A stretch of DNA of 64,000 nt from Rubrobacter tropicus (GCF_011492945.1 NZ_CP045119.1:3906001-3970000); one strand, 5' to 3'; shown: positions 53,178-61,430, counted from the stretch's first letter. Program-made: numbers and translations. The notes: generated by a model from the sequence alone, not told the origin.

Positions 53178-53891
53178 TCAGGTCTTCGCTAGCGCGGCCT
53201 CGGCAGCTGCCGCCTTCGGGAAGAGGATGCTGTTCTCCTTGAAGATGTGGTAGTGGGTGTCGCGCTCTAACTCGGCCAGGCCGTCGAGCATCGCCCGGTA
53301 GGTGTTGCAGGCGTCCTTCGGAAGATCGTAGTCCCACGTCAGCTCCCGGATCCGGCCCAGTCCGCCGCCAGCCTCGACGTGCTCCCGCATCATCGCCGCG
53401 ATGGGATTCTTGACGGTCCCGAAGCGAAGGTCCGGCATGGTCTCCGCCCCCTCAAGCTCCCTGCACGCCGGGAAGAGCATCCGCTCCTCCTTCGCCGTGT
53501 GCTCCTCCAGCTCCACGCGCAGCCCCTCGAATACCTCACGCAATTCCAGCAGCTCCGGATGGGCGCCCCCGTGAACGTTCGCCACTTTATCGACCAGGAA
53601 GCTCAGGCGAGGCAACTCCTCCTTGAGATAGGCGTGGTGGGTCTCTACGATGTGGTCCACCAGCTCGCCCATGCCCATGCTCGTCAGCCCGGCCTCGTCC
53701 TCAGTCTGCCCGGCCTCCCGGCGCTCCAGCTCCGCGATCACCTCACCCGGGTCCAGCCCTGCACCGGCGCAGGCCTCGGCCAGCGGCGCCCCTCCTCCGC
53801 AGCAGTAGTCTATGCCCAGGGCCTCGAACACCCGCGAGCGGCTCGGCCGCTCGACGACGAGGTCACTGACGGTCGTCTCCACAGAAAGCAT
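53178..53891 (-). CDS. ric: Di-iron Fe-S cluster repair protein 1
   Basis: 237 residues. Full ScdA_N signature IDYCCGGGAPLAEACAGAG, then hemerythrin-like helices with His/Glu ligands (HIVETHHAYLKEELPRL, EEHTAKEERMLFP, MREHVEAGG, YHIFKENSILFPKA). Same role as its paralogue. ATG follows GAGAGGAGAG. A perfect palindrome of the shared set lies 42 bases upstream; it heads a likely transcript through the second RIC gene to gltD and DUF59. Confidence 0.94.
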   Translation of the reverse strand: MLSVETTVSDLVVERPSRSRVFEALGIDYCCGGGAPLAEACAGAGLDPGEVIAELERREAGQTEDEAGLTSMGMGELVDHIVETHHAYLKEELPRLSFLVDKVANVHGGAHPELLELREVFEGLRVELEEHTAKEERMLFPACRELEGAETMPDLRFGTVKNPIAAMMREHVEAGGGLGRIRELTWDYDLPKDACNTYRAMLDGLAELERDTHYHIFKENSILFPKAAAAEAALAKT

Positions 53892-53932
53892 CTACTCTCT
53901 CCTCTCGCTCAAGACCTCGACGGCCCAGTTAC

Positions 53933-53951
53933 TATTACTAAAATTGTAATT
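53933..53951. promoter_or_regulatory. Palindromic operator TATTAC-N7-GTAAT (site 7)
   Basis: Perfect 5+5 core (N7 = TAAAATT) upstream of the first RIC gene, in very AT-rich sequence. Confidence 0.72.
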
Positions 53952-53999
53952 GTATATTCGCACGTTCGGGCCACGTCCGCAAGGCGTTTTGTGAAGGGT

Positions 54000-54599
54000 T
54001 TATCCGACGCTACTATCGACGGCGGCTTCGGGCGACGGTGTTTCGTGGGTTTCGGCGGCGGGATTGACTGTTCCCGGGGCCGGCCGGATCTCCCGTAGCA
54101 TCTCCTCCGGGTGCGGGAGCTGGTCAGGCTCCGAGCGCCACGCGAGCTTTCCGTCGGTCTCCACGAGCACGACCGGGATCTCCGTCTCTCCTACGCCGTA
54201 GCGTGTGGAGACCATGCTCCGGTCGTCCCACAGAACGTAGAAGGGGAGTCCCATACTCTTCTGTAGCTCCCTCACCGGCCCCATCGAGGCAGCGCGCACC
54301 ACGATGGCCACCGTGGTCCCGGAGCGGGTCGAAGGGACACCGCCTTCCCGAATCTCCGGGTTGGGGTACGGGTAGTTGTATGCCCCGGCGCGCCGGAACC
54401 CTCCCTCGTGCTCTTTCAGGCGCTCCAGCAACTCGCGGCTCTCCTCGCCCACGTTCACGAACGCCAGGAGTACCGGGCCGTGCGCGGCGCGCATCTCCAG
54501 CCGGAACAGACCACCCTGCACCGAGGGGAGTTGGAAGTCCGGGGCCCTCTCTCCGGGGCGCAACGGGACGGTCTCCGGCCGCTTCTTCCTGAAGAACAT
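54000..54599 (-). CDS. Thioredoxin-fold redoxin without catalytic Cys
   Basis: 199 residues. AhpC/TSA-like fold (PGERAPDFQLPSVQGGLFRL, then LAFVNVGEES, MGLPFYVLWDDRSMV, YGVGETEIPVVLVETDG). Where peroxiredoxins have PxxxTxxC the sequence is FVNVGEES, and I see no Cys in the protein, so it cannot be a standard peroxidase. A scaffold or binding role is possible. It follows the 2Fe-2S ferredoxin gene by four bases. Confidence 0.7.
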   Translation of the reverse strand: MFFRKKRPETVPLRPGERAPDFQLPSVQGGLFRLEMRAAHGPVLLAFVNVGEESRELLERLKEHEGGFRRAGAYNYPYPNPEIREGGVPSTRSGTTVAIVVRAASMGPVRELQKSMGLPFYVLWDDRSMVSTRYGVGETEIPVVLVETDGKLAWRSEPDQLPHPEEMLREIRPAPGTVNPAAETHETPSPEAAVDSSVG

Positions 54600-54603
54600 C
54601 GCG

Positions 54604-54915
54604 CTACCCCCTGCCGTAGAGCTCGTCCTCACGGTGAGTCCGGATGGCGCAGTCGCTCAGGGCGTGGCCGATGCACAGCAACACGAAGCCTTCTTGGAGC
54701 TCGTCTTCCTCCAGGGCCTCGCCTTCTTCCTGGTCCATCTTCCCTTCGAGCAGCTTGCCAACGCAGGTCGTGCAGACTCCTGCCCGGCAGTCGTAGGGGA
54801 GATCCAACCCGGCCTCCTCGCCGGCTTCCAGGATGTAGTCGTCTCCGGTTACCTGGATGGTCGCCTCGCCATCGGGCATGATCAGGCGGACTCTGTGGTG
54901 GCCGTTCTCGCCCAT
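54604..54915 (-). CDS. 2Fe-2S plant-type ferredoxin
   Basis: 103 residues. Ligands C-x4-C-x2-C in YDCRAGVCTTCVGKL and the last Cys in FVLLCIGHAL. Acidic, cytosolic electron carrier. ATG with AGGAGGTAGAGG. It lies downstream of Crp/Fnr 2 on the same strand. Confidence 0.92.
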   Translation of the reverse strand: MGENGHHRVRLIMPDGEATIQVTGDDYILEAGEEAGLDLPYDCRAGVCTTCVGKLLEGKMDQEEGEALEEDELQEGFVLLCIGHALSDCAIRTHREDELYGRG

Positions 54916-54988
54916 GGCCTCTACCTCCTGTTCTGGCTTACGTCAGGTTCAGGGTAGGGCCGGAGCGATGGCCGGACCGAGACGTTCG

Positions 54989-55759
54989 TTACGGGCGGCC
55001 GTGAGGTTCGTCACGCCCCGAGCGACGGCGCAGGAGATCGGGCTCGAGGATGGTGAGACAGTCGCCTTCGAGGGAAATGATGCCGCGCTTGACGAGCGCC
55101 GACAGAGCGCGGCTCACGCTCTCCCGCGGGGCTCCCAGAGACTCGGCCATCTCGGTACGGGTCAGCGGCAGCTCGAGCGTTATGCGACCTCCGGGGCCGA
55201 CACGCCCCCACTCCTCGGCGATCCGCAGGAGCAAGGCGGCCGTGCTCTGCGGGACGGAGCGGTAGGAGAGCTCGCTCCAGAGCCTCTCCTGCAAATCGCG
55301 GGATGAGCCGCACAGTTCCCGGATCGCCGCAAGCATAGCTTCCGGCGAGATCCGTAGCCGCGCCATGAGTACGCGGCGGGGGAAGACGGCCAACTCCGAG
55401 TCCGGCAGGGTCATGGCCGAGGCCGGGAGCGGCCTCCCGTCGAGGGCGGGGACGACCGCGAAGGCGCGTCCGGGCTCTATAACCTCCAGTATCCGCTGGC
55501 GACCGCTCGGCAGATCCCGGTACACCTTGACCGCCCCGGAGACCACCCCGTAGAGCGCCGTCGGCTCGTCGCCTTCGTGGAAGATGGCCGTCCGGCGCGG
55601 GTAGCTCACGATCCGCGCGCTCCGGACCAACGCATCCCGCGCATCTTCCGGAAGCCCCTGCAATACCGGCGCCCACGCGACAAACTCCACGAGCCGCGCG
55701 TCGAGGTCCGGCTCACCTGGCGGCCTCAGACGCGTCCTCTCCGCCAGGACCTCAACCAT
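54989..55759 (-). CDS. Crp/Fnr-family regulator 2
   Basis: 256 residues. Cyclic-nucleotide-like roll (EGDEPTALYGVVSGAVKVYR ... GRAFAVVPAL) and helix-turn-helix LTRTEMAESLGAPRESVSRALSALVKRG. Only a few cysteines and no FNR cluster set, so it may sense haem-NO or a nucleotide. It follows the methyltransferase gene by 35 bases and is likely on the same transcript, below palindrome 8. Confidence 0.88.
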   Translation of the reverse strand: MVEVLAERTRLRPPGEPDLDARLVEFVAWAPVLQGLPEDARDALVRSARIVSYPRRTAIFHEGDEPTALYGVVSGAVKVYRDLPSGRQRILEVIEPGRAFAVVPALDGRPLPASAMTLPDSELAVFPRRVLMARLRISPEAMLAAIRELCGSSRDLQERLWSELSYRSVPQSTAALLLRIAEEWGRVGPGGRITLELPLTRTEMAESLGAPRESVSRALSALVKRGIISLEGDCLTILEPDLLRRRSGRDEPHGRP

Positions 55760-55794
55760 CGGGTCCCCCGCCGTTTGCAGCTCCCTGTTCCCGC

Positions 55795-56613
55795 TTAACC
55801 CCGACCATCGCGACCCCCGCCAGGTGGGGCCGGTAACGCCGAAAGACCCCGGCGCATCGCCAGCACCCTGCGCCGGGCCTCGCGGTCCCGCAGCACGTTC
55901 CACAGGAACCGCGCAGCGCCCCGCAGCCCCTCGTCCTCGAGGAGACGTCCCGGCTCCAGCAGGCGCATCGGCGCCGTCACCGTCTCCACGACCTCGAAGC
56001 CCTCCGATTCCAGAAGTGCGCGCCACTCCGAGAGGGTGAGCGGCCTAGCCCCAACCCGGATGGTCCCGGAGAGCGCCGCGCGGATCTCCTCCTTCGTCTG
56101 CTCCGCCAGATCGTCCGGGACCAGACACATCTCGTGTACCCCGTACCTCCCTCCGGGGACGAGCAGCCTGTGCGCCTCTCCCGCTATGCGGCGTTTCTGC
56201 TCCTCCCGCTGCATCGTGAGCATCGCCTCCCCGTAGACCACGCTCGCGTACCCGCCTTCCAGGCCCGTCTCCTCCGCGCTCCCGACGATGCACCGCTGAC
56301 GTGGACCCCGCAGGTAGCCCCACACCACCCCGGCAGCCGCCTCGTCGCGCTCCACCCCCGTATACGAGCAGGGACCGTGTTCCAGCACCAGCCGGGCGGT
56401 GCTCCCCAGCCCCGGTGCGAACTCCACCACGCGATCCACAGTCCCGATACCGAGCCCATCGAGCATCTCGCGTGTCAGCCCGATCCCTCCAGGACGCAGC
56501 ACCCTCTTCCCCAGGCGTGCCAGCAGCCAGTGCCCCGGCATACGGCCCGCCTGCAACCGCCCGCCCGGAAACCCATCCATCCTCTTCCCAACCTCACCCT
56601 CGATACGCTCCAC
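55795..56613 (-). CDS. Class I SAM methyltransferase
   Basis: 272 residues. Motif I is VVEFAPGLGSTARLVLEHGP; YTGVERDEAA and YGEAMLTMQ follow, giving a Methyltransf_11-type fold. Substrate unknown. An N-terminal extension (KRMDGFPGGRLQAGRMPGHW) may be membrane- or cofactor-contacting. GTG sits eight bases after a G-run. A perfect palindrome is 28 bases upstream, overlapping the probable promoter, so it is strongly tied to the shared regulon. Its presence among Fe-S and NO-stress genes is not explained by known methyltransferases. Confidence 0.8.
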   Translation of the reverse strand: MERIEGEVGKRMDGFPGGRLQAGRMPGHWLLARLGKRVLRPGGIGLTREMLDGLGIGTVDRVVEFAPGLGSTARLVLEHGPCSYTGVERDEAAAGVVWGYLRGPRQRCIVGSAEETGLEGGYASVVYGEAMLTMQREEQKRRIAGEAHRLLVPGGRYGVHEMCLVPDDLAEQTKEEIRAALSGTIRVGARPLTLSEWRALLESEGFEVVETVTAPMRLLEPGRLLEDEGLRGAARFLWNVLRDREARRRVLAMRRGLSALPAPPGGGRDGRG

Positions 56614-56640
56614 AGCCAACGCCCCCCAAATCTCTTTTAT

Positions 56641-56659
56641 TATTACTATTTTTGTAATA
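56641..56659. promoter_or_regulatory. Palindromic operator TATTAC-N7-GTAATA (site 8)
   Basis: Perfect 6+6 (N7 = TATTTTT) in the divergent gap between the methyltransferase operon and the cupin 3-hemerythrin operon, so one site may control both. Confidence 0.75.
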
Positions 56660-56747
56660 GTATAAATGGGCATCGAGTAGATGCAAGTTCGTAGAGGTTG
56701 GATGAAGATAGGGGGCACTCAACAACGTCTCGAAAGCGGGAGGGCGG

Positions 56748-57098
56748 ATGGAACTCAAGGAGATCTCGGCTGACGCGAGAGGGCGCAGGGGGACGGTGTG
56801 GACCCTGGAAGGAAGCGAGGACCTCAACGCCAACCTGGTGCGGTTTCCTTCCGGAGGCGGCGTCGGCGAGCATGCCAACGAAGAGGTGGACGTGGTGATG
56901 GTGGGCATAGCCGGTCACGGAAAGGTCACGGTGAACGAGAAGGAGCATCACCTCTCTGCCGGGATTTTGGTGTTCCTCCCGAAGGGCGCGCGCCGCTCGG
57001 TGAGGAGCGACTCGGACGGGTTCGCCTACCTGAGCGTCCACCGCCGCCGGGGGCCGGTGCGGATCGACGAACGGCCCGAAGAGAGGAGCAAGGCGTGA
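56748..57098 (+). CDS. Small cupin protein 3
   Basis: 116 residues, single barrel. GVGEHANEEVDVVMVGIAGHG has one His and Glu; HHLSAGILVFLPKGARRSV lacks the usual second-motif His. Overlaps the next hemerythrin gene by four bases (GTGA), so the two products are made together and may interact. Confidence 0.82.
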   Translation: MELKEISADARGRRGTVWTLEGSEDLNANLVRFPSGGGVGEHANEEVDVVMVGIAGHGKVTVNEKEHHLSAGILVFLPKGARRSVRSDSDGFAYLSVHRRRGPVRIDERPEERSKA

Positions 57099-57550
57099 AG
57101 CGTCACCCGAACCTGAGAGAGTTCTCGGATGACCATCACGGGGGTCTGGTGCAGGCGCTCCGCCTCCGCCGGGCGGCGTCCGGAACGGGTGAGGAGCCCA
57201 CGGAAGGCGCCCGGGCCTTCCTGGAGTTCTGGCGAGAAGATACCGCGCCCCACTTCCGCAAAGAGGAAGAGGTGCTCCTGCCGGTAGCAGCCATCCATGC
57301 GGGAGAGCTTCTGGACCGCGAGCCCGTGCTGGAGATGCTCGTGCAACACGCTCGCATCAGGGGCCTCGCCATGCGGCTCGGTGGCGAGGCCGAAAGGGGC
57401 AAGGTTCAGGGGGAGACGCTGCGGCGGTTGGGTGAGTTGCTCGAGGCCCACATAAGGCTCGAAGAGAGGGTGGTCTTCCCCCTGATCGAAGAGTCGCTCT
57501 CCGAACGCGCGCTGCGCGAGGTGGCCGACCGGCTCGCAGTCTTCGACTAG
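57095..57550 (+). CDS. Hemerythrin-domain protein
   Basis: 151 residues. Ligands in DDHHGGLVQALRLR, PHFRKEEEVLLPV, VQHARIRGLAM and EAHIRLEERVVFPLIEE fit a di-iron or O2/NO-binding four-helix bundle without the RIC N-terminal domain. GTG with AGAGGAGC upstream, coupled to cupin 3. Confidence 0.88.
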   Translation: MKRHPNLREFSDDHHGGLVQALRLRRAASGTGEEPTEGARAFLEFWREDTAPHFRKEEEVLLPVAAIHAGELLDREPVLEMLVQHARIRGLAMRLGGEAERGKVQGETLRRLGELLEAHIRLEERVVFPLIEESLSERALREVADRLAVFD

Positions 57551-57670
57551 CATCCTCACCTTCGGGCTTGCGACCACTACCCCATTCTTCCGCACGGTAC
57601 AGAGATAGCAACTGGCTCGTCCGCTAAGTTCGGTGCATACTGGGCGGCATTTCGAGTCGGGGAGGAAGAG

Positions 57671-58297
57671 ATGCGGATCAAGAGCCGTGGCAACGAACCC
57701 GTCGTGGACGCCTCCGCGTTCGTGGCTCCCACCGCCGTCCTCGTGGGGAACGTCCGCGTGGGAGCGGACTGCCGGATTATGTATGGGGCGGTACTGGACT
57801 CCGAGGGATCGAGGGTCGAGGTGGGTTCGACCACCATAATCAACGAGCACGCCGTGCTGAGGGCGACGGCGGTGGGCGACGCGGAGCACCCCGTGATGGT
57901 CGGCGACCACGTCCTCGTCGGACCGCACGCCTCCCTGCTGGGCTGCACGGTCGAGCCCTGCTCCTACGTGGCCACCGGCGCGACCGTCCTGCAAGGGGCG
58001 ACGGTGCGTTCGGGGGCCAACGTCGCGGTCGGGGCCGTGGTGCACGCGAACGCCGTGGTCCCGCGCGAGTTCTTCGTCCCGCCGAACACCGTGGCCGTGG
58101 GCGACCCTCTGGAGGTCTTCGCGCCGGGGGACGAGGGGCTGGCCGAGGCCATAAAGGCCGCCGGGTTCGCCGCGAGCGCCTTCGGCGTGCGGACGCCCTT
58201 CGAGGACCGCATCAACAGGTACAGGGCGTCCACGGAGGTCAGGGCGGAGGAGTTTGGTGCGCACCTGGAGGACACCGTGGTCGACGCCGAGCGCTGA
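57671..58297 (+). CDS. Gamma-carbonic-anhydrase-like left-handed beta helix
   Basis: 208 residues. Hexapeptide repeats from about 10 to 150 (VLVGNVRVGADCRIMYGAVL; NEHAVLRA; VGPHASLLGC; AVVHANAVVP) form a left-handed beta helix with two to three His of the gamma-CA/YrdA type. A helical C-terminal tail follows. Activity is not certain: many relatives are inactive or act on other substrates. ATG with GGAGGAAGAG. It is followed closely by the IS630 element. Confidence 0.82.
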   Translation: MRIKSRGNEPVVDASAFVAPTAVLVGNVRVGADCRIMYGAVLDSEGSRVEVGSTTIINEHAVLRATAVGDAEHPVMVGDHVLVGPHASLLGCTVEPCSYVATGATVLQGATVRSGANVAVGAVVHANAVVPREFFVPPNTVAVGDPLEVFAPGDEGLAEAIKAAGFAASAFGVRTPFEDRINRYRASTEVRAEEFGAHLEDTVVDAER

Positions 58298-58316
58298 ACG
58301 GCGCGCGTCGGGGGCT

Positions 58317-59464
58317 TCAGACACCGTCTACGGACGCCATCCTCGGCATCGCTCCGACGCCCTGACCTCGAGGAGCACGGTGCCTCCTGCGCCTGCCCCA
58401 CACGTACGGATGGCGGTGCCCGTTCCAGTAGTCCAGCGCCTTCGCTATCGCCTCTTCTATCTGCTCCCAAGTCTCGAAAAAGCGCCCCTTGATGGCTAAA
58501 GACTTGAGCGTCTTCCACCAAGGCTCTATGAGGTTCAGGTAGGCAGCGTACTTGGGCTGGAAGACGAACTCCCACCTCGGGCGGGCCACATCGAATAGCA
58601 GGACGTCGTATGCCTTGTGGGCCCTGAGGTTGTCCATGATAGCGTAGATCCTCCCGACGTCCTTTGGCACCCACTCCTCGACCTTCCCCAGGAAGTCCAG
58701 GAACGTCACGATCGAGCGACTCGTGTAGGTGGCGGTCAAAGCCTCTCCGGTGGCCGGCACGAACGCTCCGAAGACGTACCCCCCGAGCTTGCGGTCCCGG
58801 TCTCGCTGCAACTCCCACCTGGCCCTACCGGCGAGGCCTTCTTGCCGACCGCGAACCAGTTCCTTGCCGGGGTACGACCGGACGCTCAAGGGCCCCATCT
58901 CGTCTATGCAGATGACTACGCTGTTGGCAGGAGAGGATGTGTAGAGCCGTTCGATGGCCCTCTTTTTTCCGCGAACTCCGGGTCGACCCTCTCCCTGAAC
59001 CACCCCTCCTGCTTCCTCCACCTCAAGCCCTCGTGCGAGAGCACCTCCGCCACCCTCGTTCGCCCCATGCCGATCCCCTTCTGCTCGGAGAGGTAGACCA
59101 CCAGTCGGTCCAGGGTCCAAGAGGCGAAGGGCAAGCCGAAATCCTGTGGAGGGGTCAGCGCGGCCTGGATCACGGCACCGACGTCCTCAGGGCCGTAGAC
59201 GCGGGGCCTGCCCTCGCGCGGCCCCTCTTCCAGGCCAGCCACGCCGTAGCGGTTGAAGCGGCCTATCCACTTCAGGGCGGTCCTCTCGTTGCACCCGAGC
59301 CTGGCGGCGATCTCTGTGGCAGTGTAGCCCTGGTTGGAGAGCAGGACGATCTTCGCCAGCCGCGCCTTGCCGGCCGCGATCTTGCGGCTGGCGACCGCCC
59401 TCTTTAGGATCCGGTACTCGTCGGCGTTGAGCATCTTCACTCGCTTGAACGGTCGTATCAGCAC
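58317..59464 (-). mobile_element. IS630-family insertion sequence
   Basis: One transposase in two overlapping frames. Terminal inverted repeats and TA target duplications could not be found by eye in the flanks, so exact ends are unknown. It lies between the gamma-CA-like gene and a small unknown gene. Confidence 0.8.
58317..59464 (-). CDS. IS630 transposase, two frames joined at an A6 run
   Basis: ORF A (58916-59464) has the helix-turn-helix region (NQGYTATEIAARLGCNERT, GRFNRYGVAGLEEG). ORF B (from about 58970 to 58317, -1 frame) has the DDE catalytic residues: D in VICIDEMGP, D in AIMDNLRAHK and E in LNLIEPWWK. The frames meet at six A residues (58963-58968), where slippage could produce the fusion. 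All three acidic residues are intact, so the element could be active if slippage works. Confidence 0.85.
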
Positions 59465-59776
59465 CTCCCGAGGCTAAGGAGCGCCATTGTGCAACGAATT
59501 TAGCGGATGTGCCAGTTACTATCTGTACCTCGGTACACGCCAGGATGTCCGAAGGGCTGATGGAGGCCCACAGAAGCGGCAAGGTGCGGGTCGCCGCCGG
59601 GCGAGCATCGGACTTTTTCGGGCCGCGTCGGCGCAGACCGGGGGCCGCGCGTATGTCGCCGGAACGGCCTACCGATCCGGTCGCGCGTTTCGGGGGGTTG
59701 CGCCGCGCTCGGGACCGGCATTACGATGGGTTTTTCTCCGGTCATCGTCCGAGTGCAACGGGAGAGGAAGGATGGG

Positions 59777-60181
59777 TTGGAAGGGACGTCGCAAACCCTC
59801 GGAGCGCCGCGGGAGCGGCCTGCGCGTCGGCGGAGATTCTGGCTTCTGGCGAAGCACGAACGCGGGCGGTTGGAGGTGCTGGCCGCCGAGCTTTCCGGCG
59901 GCGAGAGGTCCCTGCCCGTCTTCAGCTTCGCCGAGGAAGCCGAGTTGTTCTTGGGGCTCGGCGCCTTCGGTAGCACCATCGGCGGCGACTGGCAGGTGCG
60001 GGAGACTGAGGTAGGGGAACTCGCCTCGATCCTGCTCGGGCCCTGCCGCGGCGTCGAGCGCGTGGCCCTGGACCCGCTGCCGGGGATCGGCGCCGAGCCG
60101 GTGAACCGCCTCGCGAGCCTCGGCCGCGAACGCTTCGTACGGTTCCTGCTGCGCGGGGCACCCGGCACCCACCCAGGGTGA
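59777..60181 (+). CDS. Small protein, unknown
   Basis: 134 residues from a TTG with GGAAGGATGGG upstream. The ordered part is RRFWLLAKHERGRLEVLAAE, VFSFAEEAELFLGLGAFG, GDWQVRETEVGELASILLG, with a terminal FVRFLLRG; composition resembles SseB-like or DUF3303-type small alpha/beta proteins, but no family is certain. Confidence 0.55.
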   Translation: MEGTSQTLGAPRERPARRRRFWLLAKHERGRLEVLAAELSGGERSLPVFSFAEEAELFLGLGAFGSTIGGDWQVRETEVGELASILLGPCRGVERVALDPLPGIGAEPVNRLASLGRERFVRFLLRGAPGTHPG

Positions 60182-60489
60182 TGGGCGGGAAAGGGAAAGC
60201 AGGAGACAGGTCCCATCAGCAACGCACGTGTCCACCCCCCTCAAGCGGCTGGACCCCTCGTGGGTCCGACGAAGGGCGAGCGGCGCATCGTCGCTCGGCA
60301 TTCGCGCGCCCGGCGTTCCACGCCCTTCTGGCCGTGGCGCTCGGTCGCGGGCCCCCGACGCGTCGGGGCAGAACTCTATCCACCTTGTCCTGGCCTCTTC
60401 GTAATGGAACTATTCGGTTGGCCCCCATTCTGGCAGGAGGCCGAGGGGGACGGAAGCTTGCGGCGAGTGGGATGCTAGTGTAGGGTGCC
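60182..60489. other. Intergenic region with two palindromes
   Basis: GGACCC-N5-GGGTCC (60251-60267) may end the upstream transcript. CCCCGACGCGTCGGGG (60353-60368) is a perfect 16-bp palindrome of unknown role. The promoter of the tenA transcript should lie in the last 100 bases. Confidence 0.45.
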
Positions 60490-60592
60490 TTTCGTGTAGC
60501 GAAACGGGGAGCTCCCGGCAGGGGGCTGAGAGGGTGCCGAGGCCGCGCCGACCCGAGGAACCTGATCCGGGTAATGCCGGCGGAGGGACGAG
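60490..60592 (+). ncRNA. TPP riboswitch
   Basis: The conserved core is present: GGGGAGC, then GGGCTGAGAGGGT (pyrimidine-sensing helix), then GACCCGAGGAACCTGATC and GGGTAATGCCGGCGG followed by AGGGA. Flanks TTCGT and ACGAG can close P1. It precedes tenA by 110 bases. Binding of thiamin pyrophosphate should lower TenA production. Confidence 0.95.
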
Positions 60593-60662
60593 CGGGTGAA
60601 ACCGAATCTTTCGAGGACGGCGTTCCGGTACCTTTACGGCCGGGCGCTTTCTCTTTGCCGCC

Positions 60663-60692
60663 CCTCCTCCGGCGTCTCGGGCCGAGAGGAGG
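60663..60692 (+). promoter_or_regulatory. Shine-Dalgarno-sequestering hairpin of tenA
   Basis: CCTCCTC is a perfect complement of GAGGAGG, the ribosome site nine bases before the tenA ATG. With the riboswitch upstream, this suggests control of translation start rather than termination. Confidence 0.6.
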
Positions 60693-60701
60693 CAACACAT
60701 C

Positions 60702-61394
60702 ATGTCTGCGACCGAGAGGTCCACGAGCTTCACCGAGGAGTTGCGTAGCAAGGCCGACCCCGTCTTCGAGGCCATCTTCCGTCACCCGTTCGTCAGGGGC
60801 ATCGCCGAAGGTAACTTGAGCGGAGAGCAGCTCGCCCACTACGTGAGGCAGGACTTCCAGTACCTCACCGTCTTCTGCCAGGTCTACGGCCTCGCCGTCT
60901 CCAAGTCCACGCGGCGGGAGGACATCGCGTTCTTCAACGAGCAGATCGGGTTTGTCCTCGATTCCGAGAACCATCCCCATCAAAACCTGGCTCGGGTCTC
61001 GGGCTACCCGATGGAGGAGTTGGAGGGGGCAAACGAACTCTTGCCTACCGCCCGCAACTACACCCGGCACACGCTCTACTCGGCCCACAGCGGCACTTTG
61101 GGCGAGCTGCTCTGCGCCCTGTACCCTTGCCCGTTGACGTACTGGGAGATCGGGCTGAGGCTCAAGGAGGAGGTCAAGCCCGACGACTCGCACCCGTTCA
61201 AGGAGTGGATCGAGTTCTACGCCGACCCGATCGTGGGAGACATCTGCCGCGAGTTCGCTCGCCGCATAGACCGCCTAGCATCCGATGCTGGTAAGGCGGA
61301 GCGGGCCAATATGGAGGAGCACTATCTGACCAGTTGCCGGATGGAGCACATATTCTGGAGCATGGCCTACGACCTCGAGGAGTGGCCGGTCTAG
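60702..61394 (+). CDS. tenA: TenA/thiaminase II family protein
   Basis: 230 residues. Conserved features are VRQDFQYLTVFCQVYG, ARNYTRHTLYSAHSGTLGE, LCALYPCPLTYWEIG and HPFKEWIEFYAD, with Cys in CALYPCP in the region of the active site. It salvages the pyrimidine part of thiamin. Expression is under the riboswitch directly upstream. A broken paralogue lies at 42.5 kb. Confidence 0.94.
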   Translation: MSATERSTSFTEELRSKADPVFEAIFRHPFVRGIAEGNLSGEQLAHYVRQDFQYLTVFCQVYGLAVSKSTRREDIAFFNEQIGFVLDSENHPHQNLARVSGYPMEELEGANELLPTARNYTRHTLYSAHSGTLGELLCALYPCPLTYWEIGLRLKEEVKPDDSHPFKEWIEFYADPIVGDICREFARRIDRLASDAGKAERANMEEHYLTSCRMEHIFWSMAYDLEEWPV

Positions 61395-61430
61395 GGCGAA
61401 GCGCGTAAAGGAACACACGATAGAAGTGGA

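Noticed and set aside
58298-59530. Terminal inverted repeats of the IS630 element
   Set aside because: No matching ends were found by eye in the flanks on both sides.
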